This document shows, piece after piece, positions 44,924 through 53,694 of a stretch of DNA of 64,000 nt (positions within the stretch are counted from its first letter, which is position 1; the number at the start of each line of letters is the position of its first letter). The notes beneath the pieces were generated by a model, which ran no database searches, was not told the DNA's origin, and saw only the letters and a program-made list of their open reading frames with translations. Source of the DNA: Agarivorans sp. TSD2052 (GTDB lineage Bacteria; Pseudomonadota; Gammaproteobacteria; Enterobacterales; Celerinatantimonadaceae); the NCBI RefSeq assembly GCF_023238625.1, contig NZ_CP096670.1, positions 1,911,501-1,975,500 of the forward strand, written 5' to 3'. The position numbers were made by a program, and so were the translations under genes.

Positions 44924-45193
44924 TTAGTCATCGTCTTCATCATCGTCGTCTAGCAAATCGGGTTGCCAAGTAATTGGCCGGTATATTTCTATTCGGTCAC
45001 CCTCAACCAATAGGCTTTCTAAGGTGACAAATTTGCCGAAGATTCCCAATTTTTGTTTGTCGAGTTCTATCTCAGGGCACAGTTCTAATATGCCAGATTG
45101 ATGCAGTGCATTAATGACACTACTGTCTTGCACCACATCTACATTGATACACAGTTGTTGTGCGGGGGTGGCGTAGGCAATACTCACTATCAT
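44924..45193 (-). CDS. rnfH: RnfH family protein
   Basis: 89-aa ubiquitin-fold protein of the RnfH family: SIAYATPAQQLCINVDVVQ, the LGIFGKFVTLESLLVEGDRIEIYRP block by position at about 50-73, and an acidic tail DDDDEDDD. Its exact role in Rnf is unknown. Last gene of the rnf operon. Confidence 0.88.
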   Translation of the reverse strand: MIVSIAYATPAQQLCINVDVVQDSSVINALHQSGILELCPEIELDKQKLGIFGKFVTLESLLVEGDRIEIYRPITWQPDLLDDDDEDDD

Positions 45194-45205
45194 AGAGGTT
45201 TACTC

Positions 45206-45892
45206 CTAAGCTGAAGTTGTTGGGTCAACACAGCAGCTTGCGTGTGTTTGTTGTTTTTGCTGAAGATACTGCTGAATTAAACGATGAATGCTGAGTAGAC
45301 CACCTAGCACCAAAAAACCACCGGGGGGGAGTATCACCAACAATAAGCCATGGTAGTCTGGGATAATGGTCAGCTCGATACTGCTAAATGCTGGGCCAAG
45401 TAAAATATGGGCATTAGCAAACAAGGTGCCCGAGCCAATAATTTCTCGTATTCCACCTAACAAGACTAATACCCAAGTGAAACCAATCCCCATGGCGGCG
45501 CCATCAACAATAGCGGGCAGTAATTTTTGCTTACTGGCAAAGGATTCGACTCGGCCTAAAATGGCACAGTTGGTTACAATCAGCGGGATAAACAGCCCCA
45601 AGACTTTATGTAGCGGATGCACCCAAGCGTTTAGCACTAAATCGGTAATGGTTACCAGTGTGGCAATCATTAGAATATTAATTGGGATACGTACTGCTCG
45701 GCTAACGTAGTTTTTTATGAGGGCGCTAACCGCATTAGCACATACCATCACAGCAAGAGTGGCTAGGCCAAGCCCTAAGCCGTTAGTGGCGCTAGAGGTA
45801 ACTGCGAGTAAGGGGCATAAAGCCAAACATTGGCCAAGCACCACGTTATTGTTCCATAAACCATCGGCAATAATTGAAGAGTAGCGACTCAT
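45206..45892 (-). CDS. rnfE: Rnf electron transport complex subunit RnfE
   Basis: 228-aa six-helix membrane subunit paralogous to RnfA: NNVVLGQCLALCPLLAVTSS with the conserved Cys that helps bind the intramembrane [2Fe-2S] cluster, then TNCAILGRVESFASK with the second Cys. Works with RnfA as the electron path through the membrane. Confidence 0.93.
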   Translation of the reverse strand: MSRYSSIIADGLWNNNVVLGQCLALCPLLAVTSSATNGLGLGLATLAVMVCANAVSALIKNYVSRAVRIPINILMIATLVTITDLVLNAWVHPLHKVLGLFIPLIVTNCAILGRVESFASKQKLLPAIVDGAAMGIGFTWVLVLLGGIREIIGSGTLFANAHILLGPAFSSIELTIIPDYHGLLLVILPPGGFLVLGGLLSIHRLIQQYLQQKQQTHASCCVDPTTSA

Positions 45893-45894
45893 GG

Positions 45895-46521
45895 TTAGCC
45901 TCCTTGCTGGGTAGCGTGTTGGGTTTGAAGCTTAAGATCTAACAAGCTCTGATGAACGGTGTTTACCACCGCCCTAGGGGTAATGGTTGCACCTGTAAAT
46001 TGATCGAATTCACCGCCGTCTTTTTTCACTTTCCATGCTGATGGTTGGGTATTAGTGAGGCTTTTTCCGGCAAAATTTAATACCCACGAAGATTTATCCA
46101 CTTCGATTTTGTCACCCAATCCCGGGGTTTCACTGTGGCTTAAAATTCTCACGCCTAGAATGGCTAGATCAGCATCGACACCAATCAGCAAATCAATTGG
46201 CCCTGCGTAGCCACTGGCTTGGGTTTGCACCACGTAACCACTTACGTCACTATCTTGATTAAGAGCGGTGTATAGGGTGTATTGCTGGTGCTGAACGGTA
46301 AACACCTGTTCACTCGCTAACATCGGGTTTTGGTAGAGCTGCTGTGGCATGACTAAGTCAATAGCAGCTAACTTATCTTCATTTAAACGCTGAGCTATTG
46401 CTGGCTCGGTATACATATTTAGACTCAGCAACAATACGCTCGCAATCGCTACCGCAAAGGCCAGCGACAAAGATTGATATAAGGTGCTGTCGATATGTTT
46501 TTCTATACAGGGAAGCATCAT
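45895..46521 (-). CDS. rnfG: Rnf complex subunit RnfG (covalent FMN)
   Basis: 208-aa periplasmic-facing flavoprotein with an N-terminal membrane anchor (LAFAVAIASVLLLSLNMY) and the FMN-attachment motif FDQFTGATITPRAVV (S/T-G-A-T, target Thr about 175). Overlaps rnfD by four bases. Confidence 0.93.
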   Translation of the reverse strand: MMLPCIEKHIDSTLYQSLSLAFAVAIASVLLLSLNMYTEPAIAQRLNEDKLAAIDLVMPQQLYQNPMLASEQVFTVQHQQYTLYTALNQDSDVSGYVVQTQASGYAGPIDLLIGVDADLAILGVRILSHSETPGLGDKIEVDKSSWVLNFAGKSLTNTQPSAWKVKKDGGEFDQFTGATITPRAVVNTVHQSLLDLKLQTQHATQQGG

Positions 46522-47528
46522 GATTTGGTTCCTTTCGAACGGCTGAATGGTGCTGGCATACCGAAGATGGTGGGGCGTAAATAATGATCAATCACCGGCG
46601 TGCAAGCATTCATAATCAATACGGCGAAGGCCACCCCTTCGGGATAACTGCCAAAGCTTCGGATTAACCAAATCAATAAGCCACAAGCCAAACCAAATAC
46701 CCACTGGCCACGTGGGCTGGTGGGTGAGGTAACCATGTCGGTGGCGATGAAAAATGCCGCTAGCATCGCGCCGCCGCTAAATAGGTGTGATAGCGGCGAG
46801 GCATAAAGGCTGGGGTCAATCAGATGGGCAATGGCTGCAGGTATAACAATGCCGCAAAGTAATGCGCTGGGTATGTAGGGGCGAATAATACCGCGCCAGA
46901 TCAGAAATACCCCGCCAAGGGCAATCAATAAAGCGCTGGTTTCACCCATACTGCCCGCATGTTGGCCGGTGAATAGTGTCGCTAAATCTTGAATTTGATT
47001 GAGATCGGCTAAGGGGGTCGCGGCACTGGTTCCATCAATACTGGTCCAAGCGGAGCTAAAAATAAGGCCGTTATCGCTAAGTATCGGGGGAGAAATGCTA
47101 CGCCAATCGGTTAACTGCACAGGAAAACAAATCAGTAGCATCACTCGGCCCAACATGGCGGGGTTAAAGGGGTTATGCCCCAGGCCACCATACACTTGTT
47201 TGCCTAATAATATGGCAAAGCTAGTACCTAGTGCGGCTATCCACCAGGGTGTTGTGGGAGGTAGGCTCATCGCCAGTAATAGTGCGGTAAGCCATGCTGA
47301 GCCATCAAAGCTACGCTGCCAATTTTTATTCTGCAGTAATAAGCAAAACAGTTCACAAAGCCAAGCCGTAACGCAGCAACTGACCATGACCAACAACGCG
47401 GGAAGTCCGAACAGCCATACTCCGTAGAGTGCTGCTGGGCTAAGTGCTGCGATCACCCAATACATGATATTGGTGGTAGACGTCCCCGAGTGAGTGTGTG
47501 GAGCGGCAATAGGGTTATGGTTAAGCAT
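46518..47528 (-). CDS. rnfD: Rnf complex subunit RnfD (covalent FMN)
   Basis: 336-aa polytopic membrane protein: GLGHNPFNPAMLGRVMLLI and DMVTSPTSPRGQWVFG are family blocks. Covalent FMN is expected on a Thr of the loop DGTSAATPLADL (S-A-A-T; about residue 175). Ends and starts overlap neighbours, indicating coupling. Confidence 0.93.
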   Translation of the reverse strand: MLNHNPIAAPHTHSGTSTTNIMYWVIAALSPAALYGVWLFGLPALLVMVSCCVTAWLCELFCLLLQNKNWQRSFDGSAWLTALLLAMSLPPTTPWWIAALGTSFAILLGKQVYGGLGHNPFNPAMLGRVMLLICFPVQLTDWRSISPPILSDNGLIFSSAWTSIDGTSAATPLADLNQIQDLATLFTGQHAGSMGETSALLIALGGVFLIWRGIIRPYIPSALLCGIVIPAAIAHLIDPSLYASPLSHLFSGGAMLAAFFIATDMVTSPTSPRGQWVFGLACGLLIWLIRSFGSYPEGVAFAVLIMNACTPVIDHYLRPTIFGMPAPFSRSKGTKS

Positions 47529-48997
47529 TAGCGTTCTCCTTGGTTGCGTGGCGCTCTTGCTGGGCGTTTACGTTTGGCGGCTTTTGCTGCTTTTTTAGCT
47601 TCTAGTTCTTTAGCCAAACGTTGTTGGCGGGCATCTGTAAGCTGCCTAGCAAGGTTAGATTTTTGCACCATGCTGCGTTGCGCATTTACATTGGATTTAG
47701 CATGTTGAAAGTATTGAACTAAGGGGATGCTAGAGGGGCAAATATAACTACAGGCTCCACACAATAAACAGGCGTCGAGGCCAAATTGTTGTGCGCCGCT
47801 AAAGTCACCTTGGTTGCTATGAGCGGCCATCTGAAAAGGCATTAAACCCATCGGACATACTTTTACGCAGTTACCACAACGCACACAGTCTTGTGATTCT
47901 CGTTTGTTTATCTGGGCATCACTTAAGGCGAGTAAGCCACCAATACTTTTATCTACAGGAACAAACGGAGAGGGCAATACTTGTCCCATCATAGGGCCAC
48001 CTGCAATCATCCGGTTTGCTTCGGCTTTTAGGCCGCCGCATTCAGCCAATACCTGCGAGACTAAGCTGCCAATAGGTACCGTTAAGTTACTCGGCTTTTC
48101 TACCGCATCACCGGAAACGGTGATCACTCTTTCCACCAGTGGACGTTGAAATCTTACTGCTTGGTATATGGCTTTGGCAGTAGCAACGTTGTGCACCAGA
48201 ATACCTTTAGCGGTGCTGAGCTGCCCCGGCGGAATGGCTAAACCCGTTACCGCTTTAATAAGATGACGCTCAGAGCCCATAGGATAGAGGCTAGGCACCA
48301 TTTTTAACTGGATATTATGCTGCTGCTCGCAAGCGCTAGTCATGGCGGCAATGGCCTGCGGTTTATTGTCTTCAATGGCGATCACCGCTTTAGTGGCGCC
48401 AATTGCTTTTAGCATCATATTGATGCCACCAATGATTTCAGCAGCATGTTCTTGCATCAACCTATCATCACAAGTGAGGTAGGGTTCGCATTCACCACCA
48501 TTGATAAGCAAGGTATGCACATGGCTTTTACGGGCCAACCTTAATTTAATGCCACTAGGGAAACCCGCCCCGCCTAACCCCACAACGCCGGCATCTAGTA
48601 CCCGCTGTACAATTTGTTCGGGGGTAAGTTTTCGATAATCGCTAGGCGGGTAATCCACTCCCCAGTGATTCACTGCATTATTCAAGATAACCAAGGTTTG
48701 GCATTTAATTCCGGCTGGGTGGCTACTCAGGTAGGGTTTTATTTCTAACACCGTGCCATTAACCGGAGAGTGCAAAGGCACGGTCATCTCGGTGCTGCCT
48801 TTGGCAATTAACTGCCCCTTATAAACGCTATCTCCAGCTGCGACCAAGCAATGCAACATTGAACCATTGCGTTGTTGCATGCCTAAATACACGCGGTCAG
48901 GACTAAAATGCTTAACAATGCTTTGTTTATTGGTTAACTCTTTGAAGCCCTTAGGGTGAACACCGCCACTGAATGGCCTAGCCTTTAATCTAAACAT
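47528..48997 (-). CDS. rnfC: Rnf complex subunit RnfC (NADH dehydrogenase-like)
   Basis: 489 aa. NADH/FMN-binding part with GVVGLGGAGFPSGIKLRLA (about 135-155) and INGGECEPYLTCDDRLMQ, then two [4Fe-4S] motifs, CVRCGNCVKVCPMGL and CLLCGACSYICPS (about 365-420). The C-terminal tail is short, basic and Ala-rich, much shorter than in many Vibrio RnfC. Confidence 0.94.
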   Translation of the reverse strand: MFRLKARPFSGGVHPKGFKELTNKQSIVKHFSPDRVYLGMQQRNGSMLHCLVAAGDSVYKGQLIAKGSTEMTVPLHSPVNGTVLEIKPYLSSHPAGIKCQTLVILNNAVNHWGVDYPPSDYRKLTPEQIVQRVLDAGVVGLGGAGFPSGIKLRLARKSHVHTLLINGGECEPYLTCDDRLMQEHAAEIIGGINMMLKAIGATKAVIAIEDNKPQAIAAMTSACEQQHNIQLKMVPSLYPMGSERHLIKAVTGLAIPPGQLSTAKGILVHNVATAKAIYQAVRFQRPLVERVITVSGDAVEKPSNLTVPIGSLVSQVLAECGGLKAEANRMIAGGPMMGQVLPSPFVPVDKSIGGLLALSDAQINKRESQDCVRCGNCVKVCPMGLMPFQMAAHSNQGDFSGAQQFGLDACLLCGACSYICPSSIPLVQYFQHAKSNVNAQRSMVQKSNLARQLTDARQQRLAKELEAKKAAKAAKRKRPARAPRNQGER

Positions 48998-49006
48998 ACT
49001 GCCTCC

Positions 49007-49531
49007 TTAAGCCACTTGTGGTTTGGGCCATTGCCAAGTATTTAGCTGAACGGCTTGTGTTTGCATAGACAAGCAACCCTGTGGGCAGGCTTTTTCGCAG
49101 AGACGACAGCCCGTACAAATGTGGTTTATAACGGTATGCATTTGTTTAGTGGCTCCAACAATGGCGTCAAAGGGGCATGCTTTAAAGCAACGGGTACATC
49201 CGCTGCAGTTGGACTCATCAATATAAGCAACTAAAGGTGTGCTATTTTCTTCGCTGCTTAACTCAAGCCCTAACAACGAAGCGATAGAGCCGGCTAAGCC
49301 CGCACCACCAGGCGGGCAGCTTTGCGCCGATAATCGCCCTGCTACCATTGCTTCGGCGGCTTGCCGGCACCCTGGTTCACCACATTGTCCACATTGTCCA
49401 CCGGGTAACATGGCTTCTAGTTCGTCAACCCTAGGGTCGCCTTCTACTTTGAGCGCTTTAGAGGCCCAGCCAAGTAAGCCGCCTAAGCTGGCACCGATCA
49501 CCACTAATAAAAATATTGAAATAATCATCAT
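49007..49531 (-). CDS. rnfB: Rnf complex subunit RnfB (ferredoxin-like)
   Basis: 174 aa. N-terminal membrane helix (IISIFLLVVIGASLGGLLG), the Fe-S domain GGQCGQCGEPGCRQAAEAM (CxxCx4C) and two [4Fe-4S] sites, CSGCTRCFKACP and CTGCRLCEKACP. It probably exchanges electrons with ferredoxin or flavodoxin. Confidence 0.94.
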   Translation of the reverse strand: MMIISIFLLVVIGASLGGLLGWASKALKVEGDPRVDELEAMLPGGQCGQCGEPGCRQAAEAMVAGRLSAQSCPPGGAGLAGSIASLLGLELSSEENSTPLVAYIDESNCSGCTRCFKACPFDAIVGATKQMHTVINHICTGCRLCEKACPQGCLSMQTQAVQLNTWQWPKPQVA

Positions 49532-49542
49532 CCAAAGTGCTC

Positions 49543-50121
49543 CTATTTAACCATGCCGCTGAAGCCCAAAAAGGCCATCGACAATAGTCCTGCTGTAATA
49601 AAGGCAATCGGTAAGCCGCTAAATGCAGCAGGGACCTTTGCCAGTTTCAAGCGCTGGCGTAACCCTGCAAATAGCACGATCACTAAGCTAAAACCGAGTG
49701 CTGAGCCAAAGGCGTAACATAATGTGGCTAATAGATTCATGTTGTCTTGAACCACTAACAAGGCTACCCCTAATACCGCACAGTTAGTGGTGATTAAGGG
49801 AAGGAATATGCCAAGGGCTTGATAAAGGTCTGGACTGTTTTTTTGTATGAGCAACTCGGTGAGCTGAACGACTGCGGCGATGACTAGAATTAATACTAAT
49901 ATGCGCATCACTTGAAGATTTAGCGGGACAAGGATCAGCGCTTCCAATAACCAGGCTGCCACAGCGGCTAAACACAATACAAAAGTGGTGGCTAATCCCA
50001 TTCCTAAGGCGCTGTCTATTCGGTTAGACACGCCCATAAAAGGGCATAGTCCGAGAAATTTTCCCAGCACGACATTGTTTACCACAGCAGTACTAATGAA
50101 GATTAAGAGATATTCACCCAT
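49543..50121 (-). CDS. rnfA: Rnf complex subunit RnfA
   Basis: 192-aa six-helix membrane subunit: [20 protein letters not shown] and [15 protein letters not shown] hold the Cys residues for the intramembrane cluster. First gene of the minus-strand rnfABCDGEH operon, divergent from nifLA; a sigma54 promoter lies just before it, so this Rnf set is the nif-specific one. Confidence 0.94.
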   Translation of the reverse strand: MGEYLLIFISTAVVNNVVLGKFLGLCPFMGVSNRIDSALGMGLATTFVLCLAAVAAWLLEALILVPLNLQVMRILVLILVIAAVVQLTELLIQKNSPDLYQALGIFLPLITTNCAVLGVALLVVQDNMNLLATLCYAFGSALGFSLVIVLFAGLRQRLKLAKVPAAFSGLPIAFITAGLLSMAFLGFSGMVK

Positions 50122-50156
50122 GTTTTACTTCCAATAATTACCATGACTAGTAAATT

Positions 50157-50171
50157 GCAGGTGTTGTACCA
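50157..50171 (-). promoter_or_regulatory. Sigma54 promoter of the rnf operon
   Basis: Minus strand TGGTACAACACCTGC then A: TGG and TGCA with exact GG-N10-GC spacing. 36 bases before the rnfA start. Confidence 0.75.
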
Positions 50172-50302
50172 AGCAGGGCAAATTGAACCATTTTAGGGAG
50201 TAAGGCCTTGATTTAGCGTGTTACGCAGGCTTCTGATTGGCATATTTGCCGGTGACTTTTGGTGATAAAGCTGACAAAACCTACCGATAATTTAATCAAG
50301 TT

Positions 50303-50318
50303 TGTTGTAAATCAAACA
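50303..50318. promoter_or_regulatory. NifA site overlapping an FNR-like box, rnfA - nifL
   Basis: TGTTGTAAATCAAACA fits TGT-N10-ACA. Two bases upstream the overlapping TTGTT-GTAA-ATCAA (50302-50315) is one mismatch from the FNR consensus TTGAT-N4-ATCAA. Centred about 50 bases before the nifL -24 and about 140 before the rnf -24. Confidence 0.6.
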
Positions 50319-50360
50319 ATCATCGCTTACTAAGCCGTTGATAACGCGGTGTTGGCATGT

Positions 50361-50375
50361 GGGAATAGCCTTTGC
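50361..50375 (+). promoter_or_regulatory. Possible sigma54 promoter of nifLA
   Basis: GGGAATAGCCTTTGC then A: GG-N10-GC spacing and TTGCA at -12, no TGGC at -24. 51 bases before nifL. NifL-NifA operons of Klebsiella are NtrC/sigma54-driven; no clear NtrC site was recognised here. Confidence 0.55.
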
Positions 50376-50425
50376 ATTATAGCCATTAAGGTCACCATTA
50401 GCGTTAATGCAAAGGAAGGCAGTTC

Positions 50426-51988
50426 ATGAGTGAATTAGGACCAAACGCAGAAACAAGCCTAGAGCAGACTCTTCATCTGGCAGGTCAAGAAGGGCTGTCA
50501 GGTTTATCTGAGCAGTATTTACAAGTGGTAGAACAAGCTCCGATAGCTATTTCTATTAGTGATTTAGACGCCAATTTTCTCTACGTTAACCAGTGTTTCA
50601 CTGAGGTGACGGGTTACAGTTCGGCTGAAGTTATTGGTAAAAAGCACTCTTTATTGAGTTTTAAAACCACGCCACACGGTGTATATCAGGGCTTGTGGGA
50701 GGCCATATCTGCAGGCGAAAACTGGCAAGGTACGCTGATTAATCGTAAAAAAAGCGGCCAACGCTACTTGGCTGAAGTGTCTATAAAAGGCCTATATAAC
50801 AAAGCTGGTGAGATTACTCATTATGTAGGTATGCACCGTGACATAAGTAGGCGCCATAACAATCAGACAAAAGTAGCTAATCAAAAAGCCATGGTTGAAG
50901 CGGTGCTTAATACCGCGCCGGTTGCGATAGCCTTGATCGATGACAGCCAAACCGTGGTATTAGATAACTTGTCTTATAAGACCTTAGCGTCTGATTTTCA
51001 ACGTGAGCCTGTTGATCTAGTGGCGGAGCAATTCAAGCCTGGTGAAAATGAAGCTGGTGTAGCGTTCATGCAGTTGGCTGATGGACAGCAGTTTAACTTG
51101 GAGGTTGGCAACGGTGGCCATAAACGATGGTTTTCTTGCTGTTTGTCGGCAGTACAGCTCAATGATGGCAATGTAGATGACTACTTTACGCCTACGACGA
51201 GTCGTTATTTGGTGCTTACGCTAAGTGAGTTTACCCGCGAACAACGTCGCCAACAGCAGCAGAGATTAATCGAGCTACAACGTTCTACGGCTGAGTCTGA
51301 AGCCCTCCATAGTATGCAAGAGGCACTGCATGCTGCTATTCATCAGATCCAAGGGCCGATCAATATGATTGATTCTGCCTTAACCATGTTTTGTGGTGGC
51401 GCTAATCGATGCTCTCGCATTGATGCGATGCAAGCGGGCCTAAATGCAGGGAATGCGGCTATCGTTCAGTTGCAAAATGCCTTACCACAAAAGCCTTATG
51501 AAGCGATGCAGTCGGTTAATATTAATCAATTGGTGCACGAAGTGACTGAGATGAGCAATCAGCGTTTACTGTCGCGTAGCATTGCCATTCAGCTCAATTT
51601 GAATGGTACTTTACCCGCTTTTACCGGCCAGCCTTCAAGGATAAGAGTCGCGTTAAAACAATTATTAGATAACGCTATCGAAGCGATTGATTTCGCTAAG
51701 ATGAAGCGCAGAGATATTGTATTTTCAACCCAAGTGATTGAAGGCGACATCGAGATATCGGTGGAAGATAGCGGCCCTGGCATTGATAAAAAACTACAAC
51801 TAAAAGTATTTGAACCTTTTTATAGCACTAAGCCATTGGGCAGCAGCAGCTGTCGAGGGGTGGGGTTAAGTATTGTTCAACAAGTCGTGAGCGATCATAG
51901 CGGTACCGTGCAATACCAAGCAACATCTTTAGGTGGCTGTAAAGCCAAGGTTGTACTCCCTCTACGCAGTAATAAGCGGGGTGAATAA
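50426..51988 (+). CDS. nifL: Nitrogen fixation regulator NifL (NifA anti-activator)
   Basis: NifL senses oxygen/redox and fixed nitrogen and inhibits NifA by binding. 520 aa: PAS1 (about 28-140, ISDLDANFLYVNQCFTEVTGYS, expected FAD site), PAS2 (about 150-260), a coiled region, then a kinase-like transmitter. The H-box region ALHAAIHQIQGPINMID keeps the His typical of NifL (not a phosphorylation site in known cases), and N/G boxes LLDNAIEAIDFA and VEDSGPGIDKK with GVGLSIVQQVV are intact. Its stop overlaps the nifA ATG. Confidence 0.94.
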   Translation: MSELGPNAETSLEQTLHLAGQEGLSGLSEQYLQVVEQAPIAISISDLDANFLYVNQCFTEVTGYSSAEVIGKKHSLLSFKTTPHGVYQGLWEAISAGENWQGTLINRKKSGQRYLAEVSIKGLYNKAGEITHYVGMHRDISRRHNNQTKVANQKAMVEAVLNTAPVAIALIDDSQTVVLDNLSYKTLASDFQREPVDLVAEQFKPGENEAGVAFMQLADGQQFNLEVGNGGHKRWFSCCLSAVQLNDGNVDDYFTPTTSRYLVLTLSEFTREQRRQQQQRLIELQRSTAESEALHSMQEALHAAIHQIQGPINMIDSALTMFCGGANRCSRIDAMQAGLNAGNAAIVQLQNALPQKPYEAMQSVNINQLVHEVTEMSNQRLLSRSIAIQLNLNGTLPAFTGQPSRIRVALKQLLDNAIEAIDFAKMKRRDIVFSTQVIEGDIEISVEDSGPGIDKKLQLKVFEPFYSTKPLGSSSCRGVGLSIVQQVVSDHSGTVQYQATSLGGCKAKVVLPLRSNKRGE

Positions 51989-53535
51989 TGGAATATTCAA
52001 CAACACGCGAAACACGCATTGCAGAAAGTCATTTAGCTGCTCTGTATGAAGTTAGCAGCGTGCTAACTAATAGCTTAGATTACAAGCAAAGTGTCACCAA
52101 AGTTCTACAGGTTCTGCATGACACGGCAATGTTGCAACATGCGATGTTAGCTTTAATCTCAGAAAATGAAGATCAACTGACTATTGATACGGTACATACC
52201 CCAAATAACTTCGGTGATTCTATGGGGAAAAATATTCGTTATCGCCCCGGTGAAGGGATTGTAGGTACGGTATTAACCCAAAAGCAGCCAATTGTATTGA
52301 GCAAAGTCTCTAATGACTTACGTTTTGCCGACAAGCTTGATTTGTACGCCTTAGATTTACCTTTTATTGCTGTGCCAATTAAAAAGTCTAGTGAGGTATT
52401 AGGAGTATTGGCCGCCCAACCGCAAATTGACGATCCTGAAAAGTTGGCCTTGTTCACCCGTTTCCTAGAGATGACCGCCAACTTAATCGCTAAAAGTGTT
52501 TTATTAGCTAAAGACGTTGCGGTACAAACCAATCAGTTAGAAGCCGAGAGAGATAGGCTCAGGCGTAAGGTAAGAAGCAATTACAGCTTAGATAATATTG
52601 TTGGCCATTCTCAGGTGATGCGTCGCGTATTTGAACAGATCCGTTTGGTATCGAAATGGGATAGCACGGTCTTGATTCGCGGAGAATCTGGAACCGGTAA
52701 GGAGCTGATTGCTAATGCTATTCATTATAACTCGCCACGTGCGACCGGACCTTTTATAAAGCTTAACTGCGCAGCTTTACCTGACAATTTATTGGAGTCT
52801 GAATTGTTTGGCCATGAAAAAGGGGCTTTCACCGGAGCGGTAAAGCAGCGTAAGGGGCGTTTTGAAATGGCTGACGGTGGTACCTTGTTCTTAGATGAGA
52901 TTGGTGAGATCTCGGCGGCTTTTCAGGCTAAGTTACTTAGGGTATTACAAGAAGGAGAGTTTGAACGCATTGGCAGTACTCAAACCATTACTGTTGATGT
53001 GCGAATTTTAGCGGCGACCAACCGTAACCTTGAGGAAGAGGTGAAACAAGATCGCTTTCGAGAAGATCTGTATTACCGACTTAATGTGATGCCAATGTTT
53101 CCGCCCCCATTACGTGATCGCATCGAAGACTTGCCTGATTTGGCGGAGTTCCTGATTGAAAAGCTGAGTAAACAGCAGCGTCGTAAGTTGTCGTTAACCG
53201 ACAGTGCGATACGCATGATGATGGCGTATGACTGGCCAGGTAATGTTCGCCAATTAGAAAACTTACTGGAACGTGCATCGGTGATGAGCGAAAACGGAAT
53301 TATCGATCAAGACTTGATCGTCATTGATGGCATTGAGGGCCAAAATTTTAGTCGCCGCCCCAGCGTGGATAAAGCGTTGATTGAAGACCCTGATATGGAC
53401 GAGCGAGAAAGGGTGGTGGCAGCACTAGAGCAAGCGGGTTGGGTACAAGCTAAAGCCGCGCGTTTGTTAAACATGACGCCGAGGCAAATCGCTTACCGGA
53501 TTCAGGTGATGAATATTAACGTGCGCCAACTGTAA
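51988..53535 (+). CDS. nifA: Nif-specific transcriptional activator NifA
   Basis: Sigma54-dependent activator of nif operons. 515 aa: GAF domain (about 25-170), AAA+ domain with Walker A RGESGTGKELIANAIHY (about 232-247), the sigma54-contact loop GHEKGAFTGAVKQ, Walker B GGTLFLDEIGE, and a C-terminal Fis-type HTH (QAKAARLLNMTPRQIAYRIQ). The inter-domain linker lacks the CxxxxC metal motif of rhizobial NifA, so oxygen control must come through NifL, which precedes it. Translationally coupled to nifL. Confidence 0.97.
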   Translation: MEYSTTRETRIAESHLAALYEVSSVLTNSLDYKQSVTKVLQVLHDTAMLQHAMLALISENEDQLTIDTVHTPNNFGDSMGKNIRYRPGEGIVGTVLTQKQPIVLSKVSNDLRFADKLDLYALDLPFIAVPIKKSSEVLGVLAAQPQIDDPEKLALFTRFLEMTANLIAKSVLLAKDVAVQTNQLEAERDRLRRKVRSNYSLDNIVGHSQVMRRVFEQIRLVSKWDSTVLIRGESGTGKELIANAIHYNSPRATGPFIKLNCAALPDNLLESELFGHEKGAFTGAVKQRKGRFEMADGGTLFLDEIGEISAAFQAKLLRVLQEGEFERIGSTQTITVDVRILAATNRNLEEEVKQDRFREDLYYRLNVMPMFPPPLRDRIEDLPDLAEFLIEKLSKQQRRKLSLTDSAIRMMMAYDWPGNVRQLENLLERASVMSENGIIDQDLIVIDGIEGQNFSRRPSVDKALIEDPDMDERERVVAALEQAGWVQAKAARLLNMTPRQIAYRIQVMNINVRQL

Positions 53536-53540
53536 GTTTG

Positions 53541-53573
53541 TCGCTGTCGCGTTTACGACAAATGCGACAGCGA
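53541..53573. terminator. Perfect hairpin after nifA containing the nifB NifA site
   Basis: TCGCTGTCGC (53541-53550) and GCGACAGCGA (53564-53573): 10-bp perfect stem, 13-base loop, six bases past the nifA stop, no T-run. It can act as an attenuator for nifA mRNA, but the same DNA carries the NifA-binding site of nifB. Confidence 0.65.
53545..53560. promoter_or_regulatory. NifA upstream activator sequence of nifB
   Basis: TGTCGCGTTTACGACA: TGT-N10-ACA with an extended palindrome TGTCG/CGACA. About 97 bases before the -24 element. Overlaps the hairpin at 53541-53573. Confidence 0.8.
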
Positions 53574-53641
53574 TGTATATTTACAAAGATTGTTTTTCTA
53601 TTAAGTGTTTGTTTTATAAGGTTTTGTTGTTTGTTCATATT

Positions 53642-53656
53642 TGGAATGCGCTTTGC
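53642..53656 (+). promoter_or_regulatory. Sigma54 promoter of nifB-fdxN-nifQ
   Basis: TGGAATGCGCTTTGC then A: TGG and TTGCA with GG-N10-GC spacing. 39 bases before nifB. Confidence 0.85.
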
Positions 53657-53694
53657 AGAGCTAGTAGTAAGTAAACCAGCTTAGGGACACTCTA

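Larger units (their letters stand above)
50122..50425. other. Divergent control region rnfA - nifL
   Basis: 304 bases containing a sigma54 promoter toward rnfA (50157-50171), a possible one toward nifL (50361-50375) and a single NifA-type site between them (50303-50318). Confidence 0.65.
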
